Origin: Actinomycetota bacterium
GTDB lineage: Bacteria > Actinomycetota > Actinomycetes > S36-B12 > CAIYMF01
DNA length: 64,000 nucleotides
Direction of reading: 5' to 3'
Assembly (NCBI GenBank): GCA_020161245.1
Contig: JAIUOK010000007.1
Coordinates: 47,237-111,236 of the forward strand
The stretch's first letter is position 1. Every line of letters starts with the position of its first letter. The notes below the pieces were generated by a model. The model saw only the letters and a program-made list of their open reading frames with translations. It did not search any database and was not told where the DNA came from. Position numbers and translations under genes: made by a program. Below are positions 1-7,995 of this stretch, one piece after another.

Positions 1-2570
1 CACTGGTGGTCGAGCGCGTGCGCGACGAGCTCGGCGACTGGCGCGTCGTCGTCCATTCGCCGTTCGGCGCGCAGGTGCACGCGCCCTGGGCGCTCGCGAT
101 CGGTGCGCGCATGCGCGAGCGGTTCGGCGTCGACGCGCAGGTGATGCACGCCGACGACGGCATCGTGCTGCGCCTGCCCGACGTCGAGGACGACGACGTC
201 GTGCGCGGCGTGCTCGAGGCGTCGCTGCTCGGCCCCGACGAGGTCGAGGCGCTCGTCACCGCCGAGGCGGGCGGGTCGGCGCTGTTCGCCTCGCGGTTCC
301 GCGAGTCGGCCGCCCGCGCGCTGCTGCTGCCGCGGCGCAACCCCGGCAAGCGCTCGCCGCTGTGGCAGCAGCGGCAGCGCTCCGCGCAGCTGCTGTCGGT
401 CGCGTCGCAGTACGGCTCGTTCCCGATCGTGCTCGAGACGATGCGCGAGGTGCTGCAGGACGTCTACGACGTCCCCGGCCTCGTGTCCCTCATGCGGTCG
501 GTGCAGTCGCGCGAGGTGCGCGTCGTCGAGGTGGAGACCCAGACCCCCTCGCCGTTCGCGCGGTCGCTGCTGTTCGGCTACGTCGCGCAGTACCTCTACG
601 AGGGCGACTCGCCGCTGGCCGAGCGCCGCGCCGCCGCGCTCACCCTCGACACCGCGCTGCTCTCGGAGCTGCTCGGGCAGGCCGAGCTGCGCGACCTGCT
701 CGACCCGGCCGCGCTCGAGCAGGTCGAGGCCGAGCTGCAGCGCCTCACGCCGGAGCGCCGGGCCAAGGACCGCGAGGGCGTGGCCGATCTGCTGCGGATG
801 CTGGGCCCGCTCACCCGCGAGGGGCTCGCCGAGCGCGGCGCCGAGATGGCGTGGATCGACGAGCTGCTCGCAGCCCGGCGCGCGATCGAGGTGCGGATGG
901 GCGGCGTTGCCGCCGTGGCCGCCGTCGAGGACGCCGCCCGGCTGCGCGACGCCCTGGGCACCGCACTGCCCGTGGGCCTGCCTGACGCGTTCCTCGAGCC
1001 GGCGGGCGACCCCGTCGGCGACCTCGTCTCGCGCTGGGCCCGCACGCACGGCCCGTTCCACGCCGCCGACGTCGCGCGCGCGTTCGGGCTCGGCGTCGCC
1101 GTCGTCACCGCCGCGCTGCAGCGGCTGGCGGCCGCGGGCCGCGTGGTCAGCGGCGAGTTCCGTCCGGGCGGCTCCGGCACCGAGTGGTGCGACGCCGAGG
1201 TGCTGCGCCTCGTGCGGCGCCGGTCCGTGGCGGCGCTGCGCCGCGAGGCCGAGCCCGTGCCGCCGGAGACGCTCGGGGTGTTCCTGCCGTCGTGGCAGAA
1301 CGTCGGCGGGCGGCTGCGCGGCCCGGACGGCGTGCTGCGGGTGGTCGAGCAGCTCGCGGGCGTCGTGGTGCCGGCGTCGGCATGGGAGTCGCTCGTGCTT
1401 CCGTCGCGGGTGGAGGGCTACTCCCCCGCCATGCTCGACGAGCTCATGGCCTCGGGCGAAGTCGTGTGGTCGGGCGCGGGGTCGCTGCCGGGCGGCGACG
1501 GCTGGGTGGCGCTCGCGCCGGCCGACAGCGCCGACCTCGTGCTGCCCGACGTCCTCGAGCTCGAGGAGACCGCACTGCACACCGCCGTGCTCGACACGCT
1601 CTCGGGCGGCGGGGGCTGGTTCTTCCGCGCGCTCTCCGATCGCGTCGGCCCAGCGGTGAACCCGGGCGGCGGCGGGGTCGACGACGACGCCCTGGTCGAG
1701 GCGCTGTGGGATCTCGTGTGGACCGGTCAGGTCGCCGGCGACACGTTCGCGCCGCTGCGCTCGCGGCTGTCGGGCTCGTCGCGCAAGCCGCGGACGGCTG
1801 CGGCGCCGCCGCGGTCCGTGCCGCGCGGCCGCTACGCCCGGCCCCCGCGGTCCTCGCGCGCCGCGATGCCCACCCGGGGCGGGCCGCCCTCGGTGAGCGG
1901 CCGCTGGTCGCTGCTGCCGCCGCGGTCTGCCGACGCCACGCTGCGCGCCGCGGCGCTCGCGGAGGGCCTGCTCGACCGCCACGGCGTCGTCACGCGCGGG
2001 GCCGTCGCGGCCGAGCGCGTCACCGGCGGGTTCGCCGGGGTCTACCGCGTCCTGTCGGCGTTCGAGGACGCCGGGCGCTGCCGGCGCGGCTACGTCGTCG
2101 AGGGCCTGGGCGCGGCGCAGTTCGCGCTGCCGGGCGCGGTCGACCGGGTGCGCGCTGCCGCGCCCGACCGCCGCGACCCGTCGGCGCCGAGGCGGGCCGT
2201 CGTCCTCGCCGCCACCGACCCGGCCAACCCGTACGGCGCGGCGCTGGGCTGGCCCGCGCGTCCCGAGGACTCCGCGAGCGGGCACAAGCCGGGCCGCAAG
2301 GCCGGCGCGCTCGTGGTGCTCGTCGACGGCGCGCTCGCGCTCTACGTCGAGCGCGGCGGCCGCACCCTGCTCTCGTGGGGCGACGACGCCGACGTGCTCG
2401 CGGCCGCGTCGTCGGCACTGGCGTCGTCGGTGAAGGACGGCACCCTCGGCCGGCTCACCGTGCAGACCGCCGACGGCACCTCGGTGCTCGCGCCCGACTC
2501 GGCGCTCGGCCGGGCCCTGGAGCACGCCGGCTTCATCGCCACCCCTCAGGGCCTGCGCCTCCGGGCGTGA
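1..2570 (+). CDS. lhr: ATP-dependent helicase Lhr, C-terminal part (5' end outside window)
   Basis: The frame is open from the first full codon at position 3 and has no start inside the window, so only about 855 C-terminal residues of a roughly 1,500-residue protein are present. The visible part matches the Lhr-specific region after the helicase core: the segment beginning [18 protein letters not shown], then [20 protein letters not shown], winged-helix-like repeats, and the C-terminal Lhr domain. Lhr proteins are 3'-5' ATP-dependent DNA/RNA-unwinding enzymes of the SF2 superfamily linked to DNA repair. The ATPase motifs lie upstream and cannot be checked. A low-complexity Ser/Arg/Pro stretch lies near residues 590-640. 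In mycobacteria lhr is directly followed by nei; here three genes separate them. The identification is firm; intactness upstream is unknown. Confidence 0.9.
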   Translation, partial: LVVERVRDELGDWRVVVHSPFGAQVHAPWALAIGARMRERFGVDAQVMHADDGIVLRLPDVEDDDVVRGVLEASLLGPDEVEALVTAEAGGSALFASRFRESAARALLLPRRNPGKRSPLWQQRQRSAQLLSVASQYGSFPIVLETMREVLQDVYDVPGLVSLMRSVQSREVRVVEVETQTPSPFARSLLFGYVAQYLYEGDSPLAERRAAALTLDTALLSELLGQAELRDLLDPAALEQVEAELQRLTPERRAKDREGVADLLRMLGPLTREGLAERGAEMAWIDELLAARRAIEVRMGGVAAVAAVEDAARLRDALGTALPVGLPDAFLEPAGDPVGDLVSRWARTHGPFHAADVARAFGLGVAVVTAALQRLAAAGRVVSGEFRPGGSGTEWCDAEVLRLVRRRSVAALRREAEPVPPETLGVFLPSWQNVGGRLRGPDGVLRVVEQLAGVVVPASAWESLVLPSRVEGYSPAMLDELMASGEVVWSGAGSLPGGDGWVALAPADSADLVLPDVLELEETALHTAVLDTLSGGGGWFFRALSDRVGPAVNPGGGGVDDDALVEALWDLVWTGQVAGDTFAPLRSRLSGSSRKPRTAAAPPRSVPRGRYARPPRSSRAAMPTRGGPPSVSGRWSLLPPRSADATLRAAALAEGLLDRHGVVTRGAVAAERVTGGFAGVYRVLSAFEDAGRCRRGYVVEGLGAAQFALPGAVDRVRAAAPDRRDPSAPRRAVVLAATDPANPYGAALGWPARPEDSASGHKPGRKAGALVVLVDGALALYVERGGRTLLSWGDDADVLAAASSALASSVKDGTLGRLTVQTADGTSVLAPDSALGRALEHAGFIATPQGLRLRA

Positions 2571-2581
2571 CACGGGCTGTC

Positions 2582-2612
2582 TACACCTCGATGGTGTATC
2601 CCAGGTGTATCC
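2582..2612 (+). promoter_or_regulatory. vapBC operator with three phased half-sites
   Basis: TACACC (2582-2587) and GGTGTA (2593-2598) form a perfect 6-bp inverted repeat with a 5-nt spacer. A second GGTGTA (2604-2609) follows in direct orientation, so the three half-site centres are 11 bp apart, about one helical turn. The last half-site overlaps the -10-like hexamer TATCCT (2608-2613). Autorepression by a VapB-VapC complex is the usual arrangement in this family; binding here is inferred. Confidence 0.65.
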
Positions 2613-2613
2613 T
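2608..2613 (+). promoter_or_regulatory. Putative -10 element of vapBC (leaderless)
   Basis: The hexamer TATCCT lies 6 nt before the ATG at 2620 and there is no Shine-Dalgarno sequence between them, so the transcript probably begins at the start codon. The hexamer is overlapped by the last operator half-site. Confidence 0.55.
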
Positions 2614-2619
2614 CGGCGT

Positions 2620-2832
2620 ATGAGCCGCACGAACATCGAGCTCGACGACGAGCTGGTGGCCGCCGCCATGTCGCGGTTCGGCCTCACCACGAAGCGCTCG
2701 GTGGTCGAGCTCGCGCTGCGCCGGCTGCTCGCCTCCCCCGTCGACGCCGCGTTCGTGCGTTCCCTCGAGGGCATCGGATGGGACGGCGACCTCGACGAGA
2801 TGCGCGCTGGGGACGCGCCGCGCGCCTGGTGA
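2620..2832 (+). CDS. vapB: VapB-family antitoxin
   Basis: This 70-residue protein opens [17 protein letters not shown] and continues [19 protein letters not shown], the N-terminal ribbon-helix-helix pattern of type II VapB antitoxins (VapB_antitoxin/DUF2191 type). The N-terminal half should bind the operator as a dimer, while the acidic, Trp-containing tail ([13 protein letters not shown], about residues 51-63) should wrap the toxin. The ATG at 2620 is preferred over the GTG at 2605 because the -10-like hexamer ends 6 nt before it. The last codons overlap the toxin start (GTGA, 2829-2832), so translation is coupled. The pair sits between lhr and nei, suggesting acquisition there. Confidence 0.88.
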   Translation: MSRTNIELDDELVAAAMSRFGLTTKRSVVELALRRLLASPVDAAFVRSLEGIGWDGDLDEMRAGDAPRAW

Positions 2833-3242
2833 CGCCGCTCCTGCTGGTCGACTCCTCGGTCTGGATCGACCATCTGCGCGGCGTTTCGCCCTCCGCCTCG
2901 CAGCGGCTGGCCGCTGAGCTCGGCGACGGCCTGAGCACCGGCGTCCGGATGTGCGAGCCGGTGGCGATGGAGCTCATCGCCGGTGCCTCACCCGCGCAGC
3001 TCGGTCCCATCGTGGCGCTCGTCGACGGGCTGCAGGGTCTTGCGGTCGATCCTCACCTGGACTTCCGGACCGCTGCCGAGCTCAGCCGGTCGGCGCGAGC
3101 CGCAGGGCAGACCGTCCGGTCCATCGTCGACTGCCTGATCGCTGCTGTGGCGCTGCGGCACGACGCGGTGGTGGTGCATCGCGACCGCGACTTCGACGTC
3201 CTCGCCGAGGTGAGCCCCCTGCGCACGCAGCGCTGGGATTGA
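2829..3242 (+). CDS. vapC: VapC-family PIN-domain toxin ribonuclease
   Basis: This is a 137-residue PIN-domain protein. The N-terminal strand [15 protein letters not shown] (first acidic residue Asp8), a middle Glu in [11 protein letters not shown], and the C-terminal [11 protein letters not shown] and [10 protein letters not shown] segments supply the Mg-binding acidic residues of the nuclease site. VapC toxins cleave tRNA or rRNA and are held inactive by VapB. The start is GTG 2829, overlapping the vapB stop (GTGA). Length is normal and every visible catalytic residue is kept, so the toxin should be functional. The RNA target cannot be read from the sequence. Confidence 0.9.
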   Translation: MTPLLLVDSSVWIDHLRGVSPSASQRLAAELGDGLSTGVRMCEPVAMELIAGASPAQLGPIVALVDGLQGLAVDPHLDFRTAAELSRSARAAGQTVRSIVDCLIAAVALRHDAVVVHRDRDFDVLAEVSPLRTQRWD

Positions 3243-3267
3243 GGCGCCCCGCGCCTGCAGGCCGCAC

Positions 3268-3323
3268 GTAACACCCGCAACGGCACAAGAACACGGCGGT
3301 TTCTGTGCAGCTGCTGGTGTGAC
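3268..3323. terminator. Imperfect palindrome between convergent vapC and reductase genes
   Basis: Arms 3268-3291 and 3300-3323 pair at about 19 of 24 positions around an 8-nt loop. The element sits in the 91-bp gap between two converging genes and probably ends transcription from both sides. Its outer sequence (GTAACACCCG on the left, ACACGCGG on the right) resembles the palindrome at 6788-6855. Confidence 0.5.
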
Positions 3324-3333
3324 ACGCGGCTCC

Positions 3334-3990
3334 TCAGCCGGCGCGCACGACCGCGACGTTGAACGACGGCGTGCCGAAGGAGCCCATGAGGGAGAGCCAC
3401 AGCGGCAGGTAGAGCTCGAGGCCGCGGGCGGCCGCGATGCCGCCGGCGTCGACGACCTCGTCGGCCTCCCAGCCGAAGCCGACGAGCACGTCGCGCGCCA
3501 CCGCCTTGGCGTCGGCGTCGTCGCCGGCGACGAACACCGAGTGCGGACCGGACAGCTGCCGCGGGTGCACCATCACGTCGGCGTTCATCGTGTTGAGCGT
3601 CTTGACCACGCGGGCCTCCGGGAACGCCGACTGGATCTGCTCGCCGAGGCTGCGGCCGTCGGGCTGCACGACCTTGGGCGGGAACCCCTCGGAGAAGTCG
3701 AGCGGGTTGGAGATGTCGAGCAGCACCTTGCCGGCGAGGTTCTCCTCGCCGGCCGCCGCGAGCGCCTCGAGCGACACCAGGCCTCCGGTGGCGTTGACGA
3801 CGACCTCGCCCCAGGCGGCGGCGTCGGCGAAGGTGCCCTCGCTCGCGCCCTCGCCGGCCTCGGCCACGAACGCCAGCGCCTTCTCGCCGCCCGCGCTGCG
3901 CGAGCCCATCCGCACCTCGTGGCCGGTCTCGACCAGCCGGCGGCCGAGCGACTGCCCCACCATGCCTGTGCCCAGCACCGCGATCCGCAT
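3334..3990 (-). CDS. F420-dependent NADP reductase-like oxidoreductase
   Basis: This 218-residue protein opens with a Rossmann dinucleotide site, MRIAVLGTGMVGQSLGRRL, followed by GHEVRMGSRS. Later blocks such as LLDISNPLDFSEGFPP and ARVVKTLNTMNADVMVHP are typical of the family of NADPH:F420 oxidoreductases and its relatives (NADP_oxidored F420-type). Members move hydride between NADP(H) and coenzyme F420 or related substrates. The ATG at 3990 has a strong Shine-Dalgarno, GAGGAGG, 5 nt upstream. It is divergent from nei with a 95-bp shared promoter region. Relatives include non-F420 enzymes, so the exact substrate is unsure. An LLM-type oxidoreductase at 33.9 kb also points to F420 use in this organism. 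Confidence 0.78.
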   Translation of the reverse strand: MRIAVLGTGMVGQSLGRRLVETGHEVRMGSRSAGGEKALAFVAEAGEGASEGTFADAAAWGEVVVNATGGLVSLEALAAAGEENLAGKVLLDISNPLDFSEGFPPKVVQPDGRSLGEQIQSAFPEARVVKTLNTMNADVMVHPRQLSGPHSVFVAGDDADAKAVARDVLVGFGWEADEVVDAGGIAAARGLELYLPLWLSLMGSFGTPSFNVAVVRAG

Positions 3991-4085
3991 CGGTCCTCCT
4001 CGTGCCGTTGTGTCCGATGGTGGACCAACCCTGGTCGCAGCGCCGGTGTTCCCGGGAGAGGATCGACGCGACGGAGGGAGGCGAC

Positions 4086-4955
4086 GTGCCCGAGGGCGAC
4101 ACCGTGTGGCTTGCGTGCAAGCGGCTCGACGCCGCGCTGTCCGGCGACGTGCTGACCCGCAGCGACTTCCGCGTGCCGCAGCTCGCGACCGCCGACCTCG
4201 TCGGACGCCGGATGCTGTCGACGACGCCGCGCGGCAAGCACATCCTCATGCGCGTCGAGGGCGGCCTGACGCTGCACTCGCACCTGCGCATGGACGGCTC
4301 GTGGCACCTGCACCGCCCCGGCGTCCGCTGGACGGGCGGGCCCGAGCACCAGATCCGCGTCATTCTCTGCACCGAGGGCTGGGACGCCGTCGGCTACCGG
4401 CTGCACGACCTCGCGCTCGTCGAGACCGACCGCGAGGACGAGCTCGTGGGGCACCTCGGCCCCGATGTGCTCGACCCCTCCGGCTTCGACGCCGACGAGG
4501 CGGTCCGTCGCATCACGGAGTACCCCGACCGCGCCATCGGCGAGGCGCTGCTCGACCAGCGCAACCTCGCCGGCGTGGGCAACCTCTACAAGGCCGAGAC
4601 CCTGTTCATCGAGCGGCTCTCGCCGTGGCTGCTCGTGGACGACGTGCCCGACCTCCCGTCGGTCGTCGCGACGGCCGCACGGCTCATCGACCGCAACAAG
4701 GACCACTGGTCGCAGAGCACCACCGGCGACCCCGGGCGCGAGCGCCAGCACTACGTCTTCGAGCGCGGCGGCAAGCCGTGCCGCCGGTGCGGCAGCCCGA
4801 TCGCCACGGCGATGCAGGGCACTCCGCCCTACGCCCGGATCACCTACTGGTGCCTGCAGTGCCAGCCCGGACCGCACCCCGAGCCGCTGCCGCAGAAGCG
4901 CCCGCGCGCCGGCGGCGGCGCCTACGACCGACGGGTGCGGCGATCGGGCGCCTAG
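4086..4955 (+). CDS. nei: Fpg/Nei-family DNA glycosylase-AP lyase (endonuclease VIII type)
   Basis: The 289-residue protein starts PEGDTVW after the initiator, so the Pro2 nucleophile and Glu3 of Fpg/Nei enzymes are in place once Met is removed. The conserved helix-two-turn-helix (ALLDQRNLAGVGNLYKAE) and a C-terminal zinc finger with CRRCG and WCLQC pairs are visible. These enzymes excise oxidised bases and cut the abasic strand. GTG 4086 is chosen because it puts Pro at position 2 and GGAGGGAGG lies just upstream. It lies near lhr, as in mycobacteria. The 3' end meets the TetR gene stop, sharing bases. Confidence 0.9.
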   Translation: MPEGDTVWLACKRLDAALSGDVLTRSDFRVPQLATADLVGRRMLSTTPRGKHILMRVEGGLTLHSHLRMDGSWHLHRPGVRWTGGPEHQIRVILCTEGWDAVGYRLHDLALVETDREDELVGHLGPDVLDPSGFDADEAVRRITEYPDRAIGEALLDQRNLAGVGNLYKAETLFIERLSPWLLVDDVPDLPSVVATAARLIDRNKDHWSQSTTGDPGRERQHYVFERGGKPCRRCGSPIATAMQGTPPYARITYWCLQCQPGPHPEPLPQKRPRAGGGAYDRRVRRSGA

Positions 4956-5572
4956 GACGCCGGCGGGGCGAAGGACGTGGTGCGGACGGCGGCGGGCAGG
5001 CCGGCGGCGACGATGCGCGCCTGGGCCGAGCGCGAGGCCTGCGAGCCCGGCACGAGGGCGTGGCCGGCGAGCCAGCGGAGCACGAGGTCGACGTCGTCGG
5101 GCCCGCTGCGGCGGTCGGCGGCGTCGAGCACCGAGGCGGTCTCCGCGCGGACGGCGTCCCAGAGATCGCCGGCTGCGGGCACCGAGACGCCGAGCAGCGC
5201 GCCCGGCTCGGACGTGCGCATCCCGACGAGCACGGGGTGGCTGGCGACCGCGTCGGCGGCGCGGGTGAGGGCGACGACGAGGTCGTCGGCCGCGAGGTCG
5301 CGCACGTCGGCGGCGAGCTCGGCGACGTCGTCGCGGACGAGGCCGGCGACGAGGTCGTCCTTGGTGCGGAAGTGGTTGTAGAGCGTGGCCTTGGCCAGGC
5401 CGCCGCGGACGGCGACATCGCTCATTGTGGCCTTGCGCAGGCCGTGCTCGGCCAGCACACGGCGGGCGCCGTCGAGCGCGGCGGCACGGGTGCGGCCCAT
5501 CGCGTTGCCGGCGCGGGAGCGCGGCGAGCGGCCCTGAGCAGCAGCGGGCGCTGCGTCGGGGGCGTCGGGCAC
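4952..5572 (-). CDS. TetR-family transcriptional regulator
   Basis: The protein has 206 residues. After a Pro/Ala-rich N-terminus, residues about 26-80 form a TetR DNA-binding domain; the helix-turn-helix MSDVAVRGGLAKATLYNHF is at about 50-68, followed by RTKDDLVAGL. The C-terminal half is a ligand-binding helical domain with no recognisable ligand. It lies 11 nt after clgR on the same strand and is probably cotranscribed. The GTG at 5572 has no clear Shine-Dalgarno; an alternative ATG at 5500 would still keep the DNA-binding domain. The target is unknown. Confidence 0.82.
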   Translation of the reverse strand: MPDAPDAAPAAAQGRSPRSRAGNAMGRTRAAALDGARRVLAEHGLRKATMSDVAVRGGLAKATLYNHFRTKDDLVAGLVRDDVAELAADVRDLAADDLVVALTRAADAVASHPVLVGMRTSEPGALLGVSVPAAGDLWDAVRAETASVLDAADRRSGPDDVDLVLRWLAGHALVPGSQASRSAQARIVAAGLPAAVRTTSFAPPAS

Positions 5573-5583
5573 GGGCGGGAGGG

Positions 5584-5877
5584 TCAGGCGGCGGCGACGA
5601 CGTCGCTGCCGGCGACGGGGAGCTCGGTGACGGGGGCGACGCCCTCGAGCACCGCGACCTCGTCGCTGACCGAGCGGAGCACGGTGGCGAGCGGGACGTC
5701 GAGGGCGCTGCAGATCGAGGCGAGCAGCTCGCTGCTGGCCTCCTTCTGGCCGCGCTCGACCTCGGACAGGTAGCCGAGCGAGACGCGGGCGGCCGACGAG
5801 ACCTCACGGAGGGTGCGGCCCTGGTCCTGACGACGGCGGCGCAGCTCGTCGCCGATCACGCGGCGCAGGACGATCAT
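5584..5877 (-). CDS. clgR: ClgR-type helix-turn-helix regulator of protease genes
   Basis: This 97-residue protein is a single Cro/C1 helix-turn-helix domain: [20 protein letters not shown], then [20 protein letters not shown] and [20 protein letters not shown]. The pattern and its closeness to cinA, pgsA and ftsK identify ClgR, the actinobacterial activator of clp protease genes. The C-terminus is VVAAA, resembling the alanine-ending tails that make Streptomyces ClgR and PopR substrates of ClpP-dependent proteolysis. ATG 5877 is preferred because AGGAGGT (5884-5890) lies 6 nt upstream; an upstream in-frame extension to 6069 is unlikely. Confidence 0.85.
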   Translation of the reverse strand: MIVLRRVIGDELRRRRQDQGRTLREVSSAARVSLGYLSEVERGQKEASSELLASICSALDVPLATVLRSVSDEVAVLEGVAPVTELPVAGSDVVAAA

Positions 5878-6099
5878 CGGCGCACCTCCTCTCGCGGGCG
5901 GGCTGACCACGGTGCGTGCCGCCGGGGCGGCGCTGTGACGGGCACCACGGTACCTGGCGTCACCCTCCGACGCACCGAGGGCACCCGGACGGCCTACGTC
6001 GGCGCGTCGCGCAGGGGTGACGGCGGGGGCGGCTGGGAGCACGGGGACCTTCTTCCTGGGAAGCGGCATCGCTTCTCTAACGACCTGATCCTGCGCCGT

Positions 6100-6126
6100 G
6101 ATTCCCGGCGTCCGCCACCGGGAATC
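6100..6126. terminator. 9-bp inverted repeat upstream of clgR
   Basis: GATTCCCGG (6100-6108) and CCGGGAATC (6118-6126) pair perfectly around a 9-nt loop. It lies 45 nt after the end of the minus-strand GNAT gene and could end that transcript. There is no T-run. The rest of 5878-6171 (294 bp) shows no gene; it should hold the clgR promoter. Confidence 0.4.
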
Positions 6127-6171
6127 CAGGGGCCCGCTCCCGGACGGCCGGTCAGGCCTCCGGGCGGCCCG

Positions 6172-6753
6172 TCAGCCGGTGCCCAGGGCGTGCTCGTACT
6201 CGGCCAGCGACGGGTCGCGCAGCCCCACGGCGTCGTGGGCCCAGAACACCTCGGCGTAGACGATCGTGCCGGTCATCCACGCCTCCCGGGCCGGTAGCGC
6301 CACCGCCTGGGAGGCCGGGGTCGGGATGCGCAGCGAGGGACGGCGCAGTCCGAGCTCGACGCCGGGCACGAACCCGTGGCGCCGGTAGTAGCCGGGATCC
6401 CCCTCGAGCACCACGTAGGGGACGCCAGCAGCGGCGGCCGCGTCCAGCGCGGCCCGCACGAGCGCACCGCCCAGCCCGATGCGCTGATGGTCGGGATGGA
6501 CGCCCAGCGGGGCGAGGACGTAGATGTCGACGAGCCGCTCGCGGGCATCCACCCAGCCGTGCGAGAGCTGCACGTGGCCTGCCACCGCACCGTCCACCTC
6601 GGCGACGACGCCGAGGCATTCGAGCGGAGCCACCCGCTCCCGCAGCCGGGCGGGGAGGTCGGCAACCACCGGCTCGTCCGGGAAGGCGGCCAGGTGCACG
6701 GCGCGGACGGCGTCGGCGTCGTGGGGCGTCTCGGGTCGGATCACGGCGTCCAT
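6172..6753 (-). CDS. GNAT-family N-acetyltransferase
   Basis: A 193-residue GNAT-fold acetyltransferase. The acetyl-CoA pyrophosphate loop is visible as LGVHPDHQRIGLGGALV (about residues 83-99), followed by the conserved VVLEGDPGYYRRHGFVPG segment, where GYYRRHGF is the usual C-terminal acetyl-CoA contact. The acceptor substrate cannot be deduced; the family includes small-molecule and protein acetyltransferases. The ATG at 6753 lies 6 nt after TAGCGT and has no Shine-Dalgarno, suggesting a leaderless message. It is separated from the upstream cinA by the palindrome at 6788-6855. Confidence 0.82.
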   Translation of the reverse strand: MDAVIRPETPHDADAVRAVHLAAFPDEPVVADLPARLRERVAPLECLGVVAEVDGAVAGHVQLSHGWVDARERLVDIYVLAPLGVHPDHQRIGLGGALVRAALDAAAAAGVPYVVLEGDPGYYRRHGFVPGVELGLRRPSLRIPTPASQAVALPAREAWMTGTIVYAEVFWAHDAVGLRDPSLAEYEHALGTG

Positions 6754-6759
6754 GCCGCG

Positions 6760-6765
6760 ACGCTA
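6760..6765 (-). promoter_or_regulatory. Putative -10 element of the GNAT gene (leaderless)
   Basis: On the minus strand TAGCGT is followed by 6 nt and then ATG 6753. Confidence 0.5.
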
Positions 6766-6787
6766 CGACGCCGAGCCTGCGCCCCGC

Positions 6788-6855
6788 CCGCGTGTAACAG
6801 CCCGAACTGGGCCAGACCGCGCTCGGACTGCCCCACGTCGGGCTGTTACACGCGG
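6788..6855. repeat. Perfect 18-bp inverted repeat between cinA and GNAT gene
   Basis: CCGCGTGTAACAGCCCGA (6788-6805) is repeated exactly in inverted form at 6838-6855, with a 32-nt loop that itself contains a GGGC/GCCC pair. It fills most of the 115-bp gap after cinA. It may be a terminator or a dispersed palindromic repeat; a related but decayed version lies at 3268-3323. Confidence 0.6.
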
Positions 6856-6868
6856 ACCGTCCGACGGG

Positions 6869-7378
6869 TTAGGTGCCGTCGACGTGGTCGCGCAGGAGGG
6901 TGAGGGCCTCGAGGACGGCTGCGCGGCGGATGCCGTCGCGGCCCAGCGCCGGGTCGAGCTCGAGCTGCTGGGTCCACGACGGGCCGTCCGGCCCGGGACC
7001 GACCACGGAGACGTAGACCTCGCCGACCGGGTGGCCGTCCTGCGGGTCGGGGCCGGCGACACCGGTGGTCGACAGGCCGTAGTCGGCGTTCAGCACGTCG
7101 GCCACGCCCACGGCCATGCCGTCGGCGACGTCCGGGTCGACGGGCGACTGCCGTGCGATCAGCGCGGCGTCGACGCCGAGGACGTCGGACTTGATCTCGG
7201 TCGCGTAGGCGACGACGCCGCCGCGCAGCACCTCCGACACCTTCGGGATGCCGACGAGCGTCGAGCACACCATGCCGCCGGTGAGCGACTCGGCGACCGC
7301 GACGGTGCGGCCCTTCGAGCGCAGCAGCGCGACGGCCTCGGCAGCGGCGGCGAGCAGCTCCTGGTCGTCGGCGCTCAC
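6869..7378 (-). CDS. cinA: CinA C-terminal-type nicotinamide mononucleotide amidase
   Basis: The 169-residue protein is the stand-alone C-terminal (PncC) domain of CinA. The serine motif VAVAESLTGGM (about residues 26-36) and the GGVVAYATEIKSDVLGV segment carry the Ser, Tyr and Lys expected in the active site, followed by TTGVAGPD. The enzyme turns nicotinamide mononucleotide into nicotinate mononucleotide plus ammonia in NAD salvage. The competence domain of full-length CinA is absent, as is common in actinobacteria. GTG 7378 overlaps the pgsA stop (GTGA). It is the last gene of a tightly packed rimO-pgsA-cinA operon. Confidence 0.88.
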   Translation of the reverse strand: MSADDQELLAAAAEAVALLRSKGRTVAVAESLTGGMVCSTLVGIPKVSEVLRGGVVAYATEIKSDVLGVDAALIARQSPVDPDVADGMAVGVADVLNADYGLSTTGVAGPDPQDGHPVGEVYVSVVGPGPDGPSWTQQLELDPALGRDGIRRAAVLEALTLLRDHVDGT

Positions 7379-7995
7379 GCGCGGACCTCGGGCTCCGCAG
7401 CCCTGGCGGCCGCGCGCAGGCGCCGGGCCCGCAGCCAGTAGTCGACGCCGGTCGCCACGGTGAGCACCACAGCGATGATCATGAGCGCGATCCGCACCGG
7501 GATCAGCCACTCGGGCAGCGGCAGCAGGTAGGCGGTGATCGCAAGGACCTGCGCGACGGTCTTGGCCTTGCCGCCCCGGCTGGCCGGGATGACGCCGTGC
7601 CGGATCACCGAGAAGCGCAGCAGCGTCACGGCGATCTCGCGGACGAGGATCACGAGGGTGATCCACCACGGCAGCTCGCCCAGGTAGGACAGCCCCACCA
7701 GCGCCGTTCCCGTGAGCGCTTTGTCGGCGATGGGGTCGGCCACCTTGCCGAAGCTGGTGACGAGGTTCATCCGCCGGGCCAGCTCGCCGTCGACGAGGTC
7801 GGTGATGCTGGCGATGAGGAACACGACCGCGGCCCAGAACCGCCACGTCGCGTCGTCGCCTCCCTCCGCCAGCAGCATCCACGCGAACACCGGCACCAGC
7901 AGCAGCCGCAGCAGCGTGAGCGCGTTGGGGAGGTTGACCGCCGACGGCGACTGGACCGGGTCCGCGACGTGGTCGGGGGGCGGCGGCTTGATCAC
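7375..7995 (-). CDS. pgsA: CDP-diacylglycerol-glycerol-3-phosphate 3-phosphatidyltransferase
   Basis: The 206-residue membrane enzyme carries the full CDP-alcohol phosphotransferase signature: Asp66, Asp69-Gly70, Ala73-Arg74, Gly83, Asp87 and Asp91 in the usual D-x2-D-G-x2-A-R-x8-G-x3-D-x3-D spacing. It should make phosphatidylglycerol phosphate in the cytoplasmic membrane; several hydrophobic helices are evident. GTG 7995 overlaps the rimO stop (GTGA) and the pgsA stop overlaps the cinA start. Actinobacteria carry several paralogues with other alcohol acceptors, so specificity is inferred from the rimO-pgsA-cinA context. Confidence 0.88.
   Translation of the reverse strand: MIKPPPPDHVADPVQSPSAVNLPNALTLLRLLLVPVFAWMLLAEGGDDATWRFWAAVVFLIASITDLVDGELARRMNLVTSFGKVADPIADKALTGTALVGLSYLGELPWWITLVILVREIAVTLLRFSVIRHGVIPASRGGKAKTVAQVLAITAYLLPLPEWLIPVRIALMIIAVVLTVATGVDYWLRARRLRAAARAAEPEVRA

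Noticed and set aside
4023..4036. GACCA-ACCC-TGGTC inverted repeat between the reductase gene and nei
   Set aside because: Only 5 bp per arm; expected by chance in this sequence.
5878..6069. Upstream in-frame extension of clgR to 6069
   Set aside because: ATG 5877 has an ideal AGGAGGT site and matches the usual ClgR start; the extension is low-complexity.
6806..6837. Loop of the 6788-6855 palindrome checked as a tRNA-like sequence
   Set aside because: No anticodon, D or T arm pattern; the long stem is an intergenic palindrome.
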